From Mortierella sp. BCC40632 (taxonomy: Eukaryota > Mortierellomycota > Mortierellomycetes > Mortierellales > Mortierellaceae), in the NCBI GenBank assembly GCA_011634665.1, contig WAEK01000001.1, positions 3,222,001 to 3,286,000 on the forward strand: a stretch of DNA of 64,000 nt, written 5' to 3'. The notes below the pieces were generated by a model. That model saw only the letters and a list, made by a program, of their open reading frames with translations. It did not search any database and was not told the DNA's origin. Positions within the stretch are counted from its first letter, which is position 1, and each line of letters begins with the position of its first letter. The position numbers and the translations under genes were made by a program. Positions 28,009 to 39,501 of the stretch are shown piece by piece.

Positions 28009-29860
28009 ATGAAAGCATCAGCAAGCACATGGGGCGCTGTCCTACTGCTGGGCCTTGCGCCCTGGGATGCCAGGTCTACTCAACTACCTTTGCAGCGGCC
28101 CCTCGGAACAAAGCCATTGTCACCAGCGCCAAGCTCAGAAACTCTAACCCCATACACCTTGGCATGGGTGAATGAACTTCAGGCGCTGTTCAATGCATTT
28201 GGCGAAGCTAGAAACGAGACAGTATGCCCAACCGAGATACAGGATTGGAAATGCGAGCCTTACCCGCTTTCAGAACCTGACTATGAAAGGCCGAAAGATG
28301 TTTGGCATCTTCGCCCACACGTATGTTGACTATCGGTATCAAGAAGCATTTCATCCTTCGGGCTGAGCTTGAAGTAACACGAAGACACTAAAACGGAGCT
28401 CTCATGCCATTCTTAGGATATCAAAGCTGTCATCTCTCTAGGCGATAGTATCTCTGCTGGCTTTGCCATGGTCTCTGGACGCCCTCCCTTCGCAGTAGTC
28501 CTCGAATATCGAGGGAAAGTGTTCTCTGGCGGAGGAGATGCAGGCGAATATACGCTCGCCAACTTTTTGAGGACATATACACCTAAAATACATGGAAGTC
28601 CCTCTGGATTTACCTTGCCACTTGGTGAGTAACCAATCTCGCATGACCTCTGTCAGCAGAGCACGAGCAAAAGTATTGTTGGGGCCAATGAACTATATAC
28701 TGACTTCCCCCTTCTCTGTTCCCCTAGCGAATGGAAAGGGTCTGAATACCGCAGTAAGGGGCTTTGAATCGCACTGAAGAACACCTCATTCTCTATTATT
28801 CGAGAGTAAGACCCGCCATGTGAAAGAACGCGCTGCTGACCTTGTCCCTTTAATCTGTTTTCCACTCCTAACGATCTAATCTTGAAGGTCAGCGGCGCAG
28901 TAGTACAGTCGCTTCCCTGGCAGATTGAAAAGCTAAAGTGGCAGTTTAGCCTTGCAGGCCCCTATTACAGGTATAGGAATGAGTGGAAGCTTGCCACAGT
29001 CTTCATTGGGGCAAATAACTTATGTGCCGCCTGTGGATCCAACGGTGAAGATATTCCAGAAATCGCGGACCCAGAAGTGTATGGCTCAGTCCTTAAACAA
29101 GTCCTTCGAGATTTAAAGTCTGCAGCTGGACCGACCTTTGTCAACCTAGTTGGCATCTTTGATGTGTCGCTTGTCTATGATCTCTCAAGAGGTTATCCAT
29201 ACTGCGAGTTCCTCTTCGACAAGAATCCTATACCCATTTGCGGATGTGCTACAGGAGGCGAAAAAGACAGGAAGAGTAAGTGTCAGAGTGCAGAATTATC
29301 AGTACAATATAATCTTTTCTATCTGACCAACTATCATATTTTCCCATCATAGGAGCTGGGGATCTTGCCAAAAAATACAACAGGGTGATGAGGCGGATCG
29401 CTTACGAAATCAATGAGGAATACAGAGAGGAAGGAACTTTTGGAGTTACGTTTCAGCCTGGTTTGACAGAATTCAAGAATAGTTCTGCCCCTTATGGCCA
29501 AGGCTACATGAGTGGACTGGATTGGTAATGAAATATTTATGGCATGTTTATTGCTTGAAACTCGCAACAATTATTCATATCCATTAGATTCTCATCATCT
29601 CCCTCCCTCCGTCTTACCAATAGCTTCCACCCAAACAAATGTGCGAACCAGATTATGGCGATTGCTCTATGGAATGTAAGACCTGCTCTATCAAGGCTGA
29701 ACGTGCCAAACCTCTTTTTGTCTTCCAATCCTGGATTTTGACACCTTCAACCTTTTCATTACGCTAGAACATGTTTGCAAGTGGCCTCAAGAAAAAATCG
29801 CCCAAAAACCCAGAAGACATCAAAATTTTTTGTCCTGGTCCTGGAGACTACCTCAAGTAA
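28009..29860 (+). CDS. Secreted GDSL lipase, phospholipase B1 (PLB1/AdRab-B) type
   Basis: Predicted secreted or lumenal esterase acting on glycerophospholipids. Seven exons: 28009-28320, 28417-28624, 28728-28753, 28888-29275, 29353-29524, 29624-29675 and 29768-29860, giving 416 aa. A signal peptide is evident at residues 1-23 (AVLLLGLAPWDARS). SGNH motifs in order: block I SLGDSISAG with Ser115; the AVSGAVVQSLPWQIEKL block carrying the conserved Gly; block III GANNLC (223-228, the family's GANDLC with Asp replaced by Asn); and block V LDCFHPN with the catalytic Asp368 and His371. This order matches animal and fungal PLB1-type enzymes. Cysteines in CGCATGG and FCPGPGDYL suggest disulfides. 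Unlike animal PLB1, which has tandem repeats, this has one catalytic unit and no C-terminal membrane anchor. Confidence 0.94.
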
Positions 29861-30432
29861 CTCCTAATATACAAACTCCATCTTGAAGCGCTATGTAGCT
29901 ATACAAACTCGATCTAGTGATCCTCTCCGCTCTGGCTCAATAATCATGAAAAGAGAGACAATATCTGTGCTATCAATACTCTGTTCATACCACACCGGTA
30001 CCCAATAAACCTAGCTTCTTATATCGCATAGTCCCATAGCTCCTTCTGACCCGAAGTCTTTTTTTTTTCAAATGCTGTCTTCAAATAAACAGCATATCTG
30101 CAAACGCACCCGTCCTGGATGTCCTTTTTCTTTCTCTGCAGGGATAATTGTAGATTGTGACCATTGGTTTGAGAAGGTTACTGAAAAGTCTGACAACAAG
30201 TAATGCATGTGATACAAAAAAGCTACTATTGATAGTACCATCATAGAGTACGTCGAGACTAGAAAGAAATCTTACTGTCATCATGTTCAATTGACTTGTG
30301 TGTCTCAAACTAGACTATCAAAGTCACAGATGTTTGATGGCGCACGCGATAAAGTATCGGAGAATCGGAGGAACATAGAGCCTCAAGGCGGGGTACCAAA
30401 ACCGGTCCGAACTAACCACTGTGACCTGAATT

Positions 30433-30472
<40 letters not shown>

Positions 30473-32087
30473 CCTTGGGGAGTGCATCGTTGGTCGACCA
30501 GAGGGCGAGCTAGCATCAAGAAAGGCATCTTTATTTTTGCTCCACACAGACCATTTGACCCCCCTTACAGGACTGATAGAAATAAGGAGGTAACCAAGGG
30601 GCAAGCATACCCGGGATAATTTCGCTTATAGAAGATGACGTATGAGTCTAGATGATAATGGAGATCGGAGTGAGAAGGAGCCAGATTGTGATAATTCGCA
30701 TCGGAGATGAACGGTTTGCGTCGATCTGACGCGTTTCTTATTCACGTTGAACTCTTTGCACGACAGTGAAATGAAAAATAGAAGGGTCTTGTCCAAAGAA
30801 GCAAGGAATACATGGGAGAGTGTATCGACAGTTGCAATGGCCGTTGTGGTACACAAAGGATAACGGAACACCGATCAGGCATTGGAAAAAAAGCTCCTAT
30901 TCGCCCAAATTCAGTTCATGGACTTTTTGGAGCATCACGCGCTGCAACCCTTTCTCGGTCAAGGTTGGCCCCTGGATCTCTCCTTTCAAGCACAGTCCTG
31001 ACAGGGAGCTCTTTAGTTCATTGCCTTTAACGGCATCGATCAAGGCGTAGCTTCTTTGAGGTAATCCTGGCCTTCCCTATCTACCGGCGGTTGAACAAGG
31101 CAGTTCCTCGAGCTGAACAAAGAGTCCGTTCAATACAATCAATATGCCTTATACAAACGTATGCCATACTTACGGTATCCTCTCTGGCCACTTTCGGCAT
31201 GCGAGTCCTTTCCATGGCAAGGCAAGCTGCCCGCTATCCAATATCGTGGAGGTGAAAAGTGAGGGGAAGTCTGAGGGTGGATAAAAGGGAGAAAGGGGGC
31301 GATAGGGAAGAAAAAGCACAACCCACCACAGCGTTCAGCGTGGGAGTTAACCTTAAGTGGACATGCTGAACTACATTCAGTGTACTTGTGCCTTGAATTA
31401 GGTGTGGCATTGGACAGGACAGGATCATATCGAGTCATCAGCAATACACAACCAATCGGCCGAAATGCCCTGCACGCCAGGGAAAAAGAAAAAAAAATGG
31501 CGAAGTCTACAGTAGTAAAAGCGAACACAACAGAATAGGGTTACGGTTCACTGGAGATCGTGGATAAGGAATTCTCATGCGAGAAAGAGAGAGAGCTCTG
31601 CAGAACTGGGTACATGCGACCCAGGCATGGCAGACCCAGGCCACGGGACACTAAAGTAACTTTACAAGATAGGAAACGTTGCCTGCTGTAAATGGTAATT
31701 CTTGCTTTTTTTCCACAGGCAGCTCTATTTTGTCCACCTCACCCTATACGCCTGCATCACTTTTTACGCCAGCGATTCAGTTAAAAGCCGAGTCAGCCCC
31801 CTTCCTTTCCCTCTACCTTCTCTTGAATTGATTCTCTTCCTTCCTCCCCTCTCCCTGCTCTCCTTTCTTGTTTCTGCACACTTCACCTACCGTGCACAAG
31901 CGATTGCTCGTTGCTTCGCTGCCTGTTATTGAAAGTCGCTCCCTCGCCGCAGTACTCTTGTCTACCTTGCCATCAGTAGCTGAATCCCACTTCCTAGTCA
32001 TTCACACTCCCAAACAGACCCACCGACCTAAAAAGAGGATTTGATATCCTCAGCCCTGTAGCACAACTGTCAGAATATTCTATCGAT
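29861..32087. other. 2.2-kb intergenic region without a recognisable gene
   Basis: An AATAAA at 30004-30009, 144 nt past the lipase stop, may be its poly(A) signal. A 34-T run at 30431-30464 and mixed-composition DNA follow. The 129-codon minus-strand frame at 31139-31528 has no recognisable domain. The right end should contain the promoter of the MFS gene (CT-rich 31795-31860). Confidence 0.6.
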
Positions 32088-32699
32088 ATGTCATCTGTTG
32101 TGGATCATACCATGGACTCCTCTGTTGAGAAGCCTATGTTTAGTCGATCAGATACTTTGACCACTGCTGTGGAGCCAAGAGCCACCACAGAGATTGAATC
32201 TGTCCCAGGACCAGTGACTATCGTGCCAAGTGCAGGACCTATCTCCATTGCGATTGCTTCTACTCCAGCATCATCTCCTTCTGTTCATGGAAGTAGCGCA
32301 GCCATCCAAGATGGAGGTCGTCAAGGATGGACAGTGGTCATTGGCTCGTTTTTGATCCATACGTTTGCATTTGCACCCACAGAGTACATTTTTGGAGTCT
32401 TTGAACTCCACTATCACAATGTGTTCCATGGTGCAACGGCATCCTCAATTGCTTTCGTGGGCACAACTGGCTCTGCTGTGACCTACCTCTCTGGATTTTT
32501 GGCGGGCTTTCTAGCAGATCGGTTTGGGTTCCGAATTACGGCTTTATGTGGCACTTTGGTCATGACAGTCTCGTTGATCCTAGCTTCGTTTGCGACACAG
32601 GTTCGTCGAATATCTCTCGCAGCCTTTTGTGAATTGATACTATGGATCATTGCAATCTCCTATGCTCAACAACTCTTGGTTAGAAATTAACATGGTCAG

Positions 32700-32735
<36 letters not shown>

Positions 32736-34087
32736 ATCACAACAACAACAACTACAACTACAATAGTTATGGCACCTCTATATCACCCAGGGCTTCCTCT
32801 TTGGTGTAGGTGCAGCTCTGTCATACTATCCGGCGATTGCTGCACCGACACACTATTTCTCCAAGCGACGTGGTCTAGCAACTGGATTAGCTGTATCTGG
32901 AGTTGGTCTAGGAGGCGCTGTACTAGCCCCAGTAACGCACGAGTTGATCGAAAAATTGGGAGCCTTCTGGGCTCTGCGAGTGTTGGCTCTGATGTGTGCT
33001 GTCATCTGGTATGGAACCATTCACAAACATTCATGAATCCATAATTGTTGTTTCTGACTGAGAGCCAGTATTTCAGAGTTTAAAAAAAAATGTATCATTT
33101 TTCCTAACTTCCTACCCATTCTTCCTCTCGTGCATGTTAGTGGTGTTGGAAGCTATTTAACTGTCGAAAGAAAAGTTCATTTCGAAGAGGGGCCGTTACC
33201 TGGCAAGGGATCCACTTCTCCAGAGAGTCCTGAAGAAATTGAAAGGTCTTCTGAAGCAATGAACGAAAAGGAGAACAATGAAGAGAAAGAAAGAAAGCCT
33301 TCTTTCGTCGAGGCTCTCCAACTGTTCAAAGACCCTCAGTTCTTATCCCTGTCTCTGGCCGAGCTATTGGCATCGATCGGATTACTTATTCCCCTGTATT
33401 ACATGCAGAGTAAGTCTACTTTTACTGTCAAAGGTCTAGATGACAATTGGTTCTTTCATGGCACCACTCAGTGAACCAGTCATTAACACGCCAAACACGG
33501 TTCATGTTCCATCTCTTCTTTTCTGGACACTACCAGCCTATGCGGTCTTCATCGATGTCTCGGCTGAAAGGGGCGCCCTCATTTTGGGACTTACCAATGG
33601 AGCATCCTTTATTGGTAGGATCGCCTTGGGAATCCTCGCAGACTACTTTTCAAATTCGGTGATGTTTGTACTCAGCGGTTGGGGAACAGCATTATCAATC
33701 ATGGTCCTGTGGACGTTCTCGCGGTCATTTGGGGTTTTGCTATTGACGGGGTTGGCGTTTGGGTTCTTCAATGGAGGTTATGTCTCGTTGGCACCCGTGG
33801 CGATTGCTGACTCCTTTGGTACAAGGCAGATCGCGTCAACAATCGGCCTCGTGTATGCTGCAGGAGGCATTGGCATGTTTGTAGGATCTCCCTTTGCAGG
33901 CTACTTGTTGGAGCAAACACGACCCAATATCTCGTATTTGCCCGTGCAAATGGCCGCGGGCGCGACTCTGACTGTCGGAGCCATCTGCTGCACAACATGG
34001 GCTTACTTCCACTGGAGGGCGAAGAGGATGCAGAGAGCAAAAACTGTAGATACCTGTAGTTATCCTAATACCCCTTTGGGCCACTAA
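32088..34087 (+). CDS. Major facilitator superfamily transporter, monocarboxylate-porter (MCT/MCH) type
   Basis: Plasma or organellar membrane carrier, probably proton-coupled for monocarboxylates or related acids; the substrate is not readable from sequence. Four exons, 32088-32600, 32767-33008, 33141-33409 and 33537-34087, give 524 aa. A disordered Ser/Pro-rich N-terminus (about 1-80) precedes GWTVVIGSFLIHTFAFAPTEYIFGVF (TM1, the MCT-type opening) and FLAGFLADRFGFRITALCG (TM2-3 loop, the MFS DR-x-G signature). Then come YYPAIAAPTHYFSKRRGLATGLAVSGVGLGGAVLAPV (TM4-5), a charged central loop (KENNEEKERKPS) and the second half with IGRIALGILADYFSN and a GGIGMFVGSPFAGYLLE segment. The exon 1 donor GTTCGT is weak, but the reading frame and family alignment support it. 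Confidence 0.92.
32704..32732. repeat. Poly(T) run in MFS intron 1
   Basis: About 29 T on the sense strand, upstream of the acceptor at 32766, apparently serving as an oversized polypyrimidine tract. Confidence 0.85.
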
Positions 34088-34437
34088 TACATCCATGTTC
34101 GACCACAGTCGCGCACTTGACTCGATGGTGGCAGTGATTTGCTGCAGGGTCTGCAGCGAGCAGAACAGATACGAGACAGGCGGGTGAACAACAAGGAATG
34201 GGCAGATGGATCTGGATGAGCCTTGAGTCGGATGGATGTCCTGACTGGGCGAGGCTTGAGCCAAGAAAGCAAGAGTCTCTCCCACGCGGCCTGTCTGTCT
34301 TCCTGCCTGTGAGACTGCTCTCCCTCTCCCATTCCCTGAAAAAGAGCTCCATTGGGCCTCGCTCGCGAGCTCTCCTCTCTCTCTCTTTCCAGGCCCATTT
34401 CCATCTCTTTCACCTTTCATCACAGCACTTCTCCATC

Positions 34438-35481
34438 ATGTCCGACGACGGCGCAAACAATAGTAAGCACCATGTCGTACTAGCATTGTATCGCCGCTCC
34501 AATCGACCTAGAGCTCCTTCCCAGGACCATGCTTTCTTAACCTTCTCGCGATCCCGTTTCTCGTTTTTCCACCTGCAGATGAGCTCTTGATAGCAGCAGC
34601 CAGAAATGACAATTTGGACATGCTGGACACAGTCCTATCATCTGGTCCCAGCTCTTTTGACATTAACCACAAGGATGGATCCGGAAACTCGGCTCTTCAC
34701 TATGCGTAGGTGGCTATTCTTCATTCTCTACTGCGACTTGCCCTTTGTCCAGAACAATAGAATCCTTGCATCCAGGAACGCGCTTCGGGTCTTCTATCTC
34801 CACGGTATCCTACAACATACCCTTGTTCTTTGATCCTCTAGGGCCAAGAGTGCATCAACAGATTGCCTAGAGGTTCTTTTGTACTATGACGGCATCAACA
34901 CCGACATTGTTAATAATTCGGAAGGCGACACTCCTCTACACAAGGCTGCTGCATTTGAAGATGTCGATATGGCCCTCCATATGGTTCAGCTTCTTATCAA
35001 CCATGGTGCTTCTCCATCCAGTATGTCGGATTGAAAGAAAGAAAGTCAAAAATAGCTTCGCGTTCTCGATGCCGAGGGGCCCTCTTTCCATATTGATTTT
35101 TTTTTTTTTTTTTTTTTTGATGACGCTTGCACCCATGGCACTCCGTCTTTTTTTCTTTTTTTCTTTTTTTTCTTCTTTTTCATCTTCTTTTACATAGTCC
35201 GGAACAAACTGAAGCAGAAGCCTGCTGACATGGCCCCAAGCAATACCCATGAAGAAGTCAAGGCGTTCCTAGAAAACGCTGAGATCTCCTACCGAACCAG
35301 CCACGCCGTAAGCAAAACTCTAGCCTTCAGATAATTTGATTTTTTACTTCTGCTTGAACAACCTAGCATTCTCACCACTTCCCCCCCGGTTTCGACGAAC
35401 TGTATTATTTATCTATAGCACCAGCATGACGTTGCAGTCGATGATGAAGACTCGGATGGTGTTCCAAGTGACAGTGAATAG
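34438..35481 (+). CDS. Small ankyrin-repeat protein
   Basis: Five exons, 34438-34462, 34579-34705, 34842-35020, 35198-35307 and 35419-35481, give 167 aa. Ankyrin repeats are recognisable: NELLIAAARNDNLDMLDTVL, GSGNSALHYAAKSASTDCLEVLL, EGDTPLHKAAAFEDVDMALHMVQLLINHGAS and NKLKQKPADMA. The short tail is acidic (VDDEDSDGVPSDSE). Similar small ankyrin proteins occur across fungi, some of unknown function. No enzymatic domain is present, so it is presumably a protein-binding adaptor. The intron before exon 4 carries two T-rich runs. Confidence 0.9.
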
Positions 35482-35530
35482 ACTGACCTTACTCTAAACT
35501 GCATCTTGTACTTTCTTCCAGCTCTCTCCG

Positions 35531-35536
35531 AATAAA
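35531..35536 (+). terminator. Poly(A) signal AATAAA of the ankyrin gene
   Basis: AATAAA 50 nt after the TAG stop, and only 6 bp before the left inverted repeat of the element that follows. Confidence 0.55.
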
Positions 35537-35542
35537 AGAGGC

Positions 35543-35580
35543 GTGCGCCCCACTATGGGCACACTAATTACGTCACCGAA
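35543..35580 (+). repeat. Left inverted repeat
   Basis: Starts GTGCGCCCC and ends TAATTACGTCACCGAA. It pairs in inverted orientation with 39320-39356. Confidence 0.7.
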
Positions 35581-35711
35581 GCTACGCCTTTCAAGGCTTT
35601 TTGGAAGGGGTCGGTTTACTCAGGTAGGCCTCGCATGCTGGGCTTGACCGGAGGGCTGATAGGAAAAGAGAGAGAGGGAGAAAGAGAAAGCGTGTGTGAA
35701 AGAGAAACGCC

Positions 35712-35755
35712 TTATTAGTTGGATGATTATTAGTTGGATGATTATTAGTTGGATA
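35712..35755 (+). repeat. 15-bp tandem repeat, about 2.9 copies
   Basis: The unit TTATTAGTTGGATGA is repeated perfectly twice, with a third copy lacking one base and ending in ATA instead of ATGA. Confidence 0.9.
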
Positions 35756-37354
35756 CCATGTCTGATCGCGTGGAAGGGTGATTGGGATCAGGTAAGGAGT
35801 CAGTGGCGAACCATTTATTTAGCAGGATGCAAAGGCATGTATGGACGTTATCCTAAAGGGTAGGTGCAGGGAGTAGAGAGTAGAGGATGATGAGGGATGA
35901 GAACGAACGACCCTTTTTGTCGTCCTTCTGATTTTGAATACGCAACTCCATGGAAGCAAATGATGAATTATTAATTTTTCCTTCCAACTGAAAAAATATA
36001 AACCGAACTCGCCTTGGATTCTCGAACTTTGAAAGACCCATCACAATGACAACGCGGCTATCCCTTTCCCGCTTCGTATCGACACCATTCCTGACGACCT
36101 TATGTAATACTTTGCCAATCTTAGCGCATTCCTCTTACTTGATTTGATGACTACCTTGTCCATGTTTCTTGGAACGAAAATTATCACACGACATAGTCTG
36201 TCGCACTTGCTTGAGACCCTGGAGTGGCAGCCGCCACAATCTCCTGGTTGAAAAATAACTTTTCAATATAAGCATGGCACCCGTGACAGTCGGGATTTGC
36301 CATGGACCATGACCGCATGAGTAATAGCGTACAGTATATCATCGCTTTCGCTGAAGAATCCGTGGTAGAATCGAAATCAAATCTGTTCACGGTGTTATGG
36401 ACTGTGGGAGCCGAACCGCAAACCCTTCTAATCTTGGTATTCTACACAGCATCGAGATAGTTCGGGCGCCGTGAGCACTGGTACCATTAAATGTTGTGGG
36501 TAAAATCAATCGGGGACCAATGTTAGTTGGGACGGCGCGTGTGGAGAACTTCTTGTGACTTTTATAAAACCTAGGCAGCCTAGATAGACCAGAACGCGAT
36601 ATAGATCGCATGCGGTGGAGGTTTTCTAGGGACATTTGGGATAGAGAGAAGTAAGGGACTTCAAGCAATATCTTGCTCCTCACTCTTAACAAGACATCAT
36701 CGCCAATTATCATTTGCTGAGGTAACAAATTATGTCCAACCTCTGGCCCCTAAAGCCATGGATACTCCCACTTTGGGATATCTATAAGAATATGTAGGCT
36801 TAGTAAACAGCGCTCTTGTCATGGTGCAAATGAAACTCGCTTGTTTTTTCCTATGCACCGCAACACAAATTCCATTCTGCGGTCTAATAAGTGGAGGGTT
36901 TAGAAGGGTGGGGAAAAGGAAAGTTCTAATGGGCAGATTCTTCTTGCATGCATCCATACGCGCACGGTGCTATTCCTTTTCATTTTGTGCAGACGTACCT
37001 GTCTTTGCGTACACCAACAAAAAGAAACAGATGCTCGTCTTTGTCTCTTTCATCCGCCTCCACTTTTTCTTTCAATTGTCTTGCCACCATTCCCTCTCCT
37101 CTACCTTAACCCTCTCTTAGCTTCCTTTCGCGATCGCTACACACTAGGTCGTAAGTCGGATTCACTTTCGCCACAGAGGAGCCTTTGCGCTTCGCTTTAC
37201 TCTTTTTTCTAATACTAAACCTCAACTTGTAGAGTACATTCCCAAATGAACTCTTCAATATCCTATGGAAGCACGCAGTTCATATCCGTCGTGCCTGACG
37301 AAGGATATTCCAACCCGATCCCTTGCAAACTCCCGAAATACTCCAGACCCTTAA

Positions 37355-37640
37355 AGCAATGAAAACGATGTCAGCAACCTACGCTTGTCTTTGCTTAGCA
37401 TCTTTAATTCTAAGGACGAGAAAGCTTCAGCAGCTTTAGGGTATTTTTTTTCGGAACTTAGTCATGCCGACCTAATTCAAAACTGGCATCAAATCTGGAA
37501 GCGGTCTACATCACCAAAAAGAAGGCTGCTATCAAAGAATTTCTTGTGCTAGCCTCGCTTACCGTTGTCTTGGACAGCCTTGATTTTGAGCCAAACAGGT
37601 TCTCTAATCGCGGTCTTCTGCGCTAACTAGTCGAGAAGGC
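37355..37640 (+). pseudogene. Frameshifted coding relic of unknown family inside the element
   Basis: One frame is open at 37358-37552 (about 64 codons) with protein-like composition, including ASAALGYFFSELSHADLIQN and WHQIWKRS. It meets TAG at 37550. At about 37517 the reading continues in another frame (KKAAIKEFLVLASLTVVLDS, then LDFEPNRFSNRGLLR) until TAA. Two adjoining protein-like frames offset by an indel are what a decayed exon looks like. Upstream, 37246-37360 (NSSISYGSTQFISVVPDEGY) may belong to it. I do not recognise the family. Confidence 0.45.
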
Positions 37641-39319
37641 TACTTGATCAAGTCTCTTAATCTGGGATTTGGGTGATGTGAATGGAAGATTCAAATCCTC
37701 CGCGCCACTCTCTTTGCAGCTGTTGAACGGACTCCCTTCGACTCCAAAGGATTGTTTGACTCTTGCAACCATCGGGTGCATAAAATTACATAATCATAAT
37801 CTGTCACACTAAGCATATGCAGGCAATCTGGAGTCGATCTTTTATCCACTACGAAATTATGATTTTTCTCTCGGCAAACCATGGTTAGTTCTTGTGAACC
37901 CTAAGATCAATTGGCGCATAAATTATGTAAAGCTTAAATCCAACAGTCGCGACATCTACTGGATCTGCAATGACAGGGTAGTGCGAAATAGCGACTAAAT
38001 AGCCCTTATATCTAGCCAATACCTGTTCTTCTCTCTCTACACCAGGTTCTCACGAGGCAAATAAGATAGGTTAACTTGCAAAAGAACAGGAAGCCAACTC
38101 TGAATAATGGTGATCGACACACATGGGAAGAAAGGCTCAGTAGTTCAGTTCTAACTAGCAGGCGGCAGTAGAAATGGATAATTTATCAATAAGGAAGACC
38201 TTGATGTCATAATCCAAAGCGGATCAAACTGAGATAGGTCCGCGAAGTCTACACATATAACCGAGGGGACAATAGACCAAACGATGATCAAAAGACCATC
38301 GCCTGAGAGTCTTTCTTGAATGCTACCACTCTTCTAACCGAGTCTCATATGTACTACTTGTTATCGTTACTGGGACCAGATTTGAAAATTCTCCTGCCAT
38401 GCCGTTACACTGGTGAAGAATCGAGAAAAACTATGGTATGGTCTGTTTGATCTGTGGGCTTTGGTACGAGAGTTGAGAGGTGAAGCATTAGTACTGTTGA
38501 AGTTCTGGAGATTCGTCGGCACCTGGTTGAGACGCTTGAAGCGAATAACTAAATCGTTATCAAGAAAGATCTATCTTTTATCTCAGGGGCGGATGGAGCC
38601 TTTTATAGGACCCCAAAAATCCCACTGGAAGATATACAAAAGTATTGACTATGTCGTAGCGCTCCCAGTAGGTCAGAGACTCTTGAGGTGCGTTGGAAAC
38701 AAGGCACGGTGTACTAGGGGCTAGCAATATCTTCAACACCACCCTCTGCAAACGCCTCGGAGTCCTCAATCAGGTTGCCTGTTGTGTTCCACACAAATTT
38801 CTGTGCATCGCCTTTACATTCCTACACTCCTAAAAGATACGACCTTCAGGTTTTTTCCACGTTGCAAATTTACTGGCCAACTGGGTTTGATCCCGCTTAA
38901 TCATTTCGGATGCGGGTTCGATCCTTGAATATCTCTGGTTATCCTCCTCGCATCGGATGATACCAAGGTGGTTAGAGAATGTACTGTGGGGGATTTTGTT
39001 GTGAACCAAGAGATATACTGCCTTGTGTCCCGCCTTTGCCTCTCCATTTCCTGTGAGGAGGAGACCACACTTCCACAGAAAAATTTTAATCTATTGGCAG
39101 AAGATATAGCAGGTTGATCGAGAGGATATGTGAGGCTAATGAGAGAAAGCACAGGAAAAAGGAACCGGTAGGAGAGGATGCAGTATAAAGGAGGCGAGTT
39201 TAGCAAAGATTCACAAGACTTGGCGCCAACGTGCACGCGGGTACAAGAGAACCCCCAGGATTAGACATCTGCGGTAGTCCGTCCTTAGTGTTCTAGGTAG
39301 GATGAGCGATTAAGAAATT

Positions 39320-39356
39320 TTCGGTGACGTAATTACGTGGCCGGAGGGGGGCGCGC
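39320..39356 (-). repeat. Right inverted repeat
   Basis: Reverse complement begins GCGCGCCCC and ends TAATTACGTCACCGAA. The partner is at 35543-35580. Confidence 0.7.
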
Positions 39357-39501
39357 AAGGCCGCGTTGGCACTTTTAAATTCCATGCATTTGCCCTAACC
39401 CAGCCTACGCTTTGTGTTCCAACTCCCATCGACCTCACCATCACCACCGCAACCACTACCACCACTACCGCCATCAACACAACTGCTACTAGTCTGTCCA
39501 C

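Larger units (their letters stand above)
35543..39356. mobile_element. Probable decayed DNA transposon bounded by 37-38 bp inverted repeats
   Basis: The gene-free block is bounded by imperfect inverted repeats at 35543-35580 and 39320-39356. Their inner 16 bases are identical in inverted orientation (TAATTACGTCACCGAA on the left; reverse complement on the right). The outer 21-22 positions, G/C-rich, match at about 15. Inside are stop-riddled, frameshifted coding relics (best at 37355-37640) and no intact transposase. I could not find a convincing target-site duplication. The block lies between the ankyrin poly(A) signal and the RPT2 promoter. An alternative reading is that the two copies are shared CRE-like promoter motifs, but the extended outer similarity argues against that. 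Confidence 0.55.

Noticed and set aside
27810..28028. N-terminal extension of uL5m to the ATG at 28028
   Set aside because: It would overlap the divergent lipase gene, and the presequence-like segment begins at the inner Met (27809).
36387..36480. Possible tRNA on the minus strand (GGTTCGGCTCC resembles a B box)
   Set aside because: The conserved A of the T loop is missing, the T stem does not pair, and no A box lies at the right distance.
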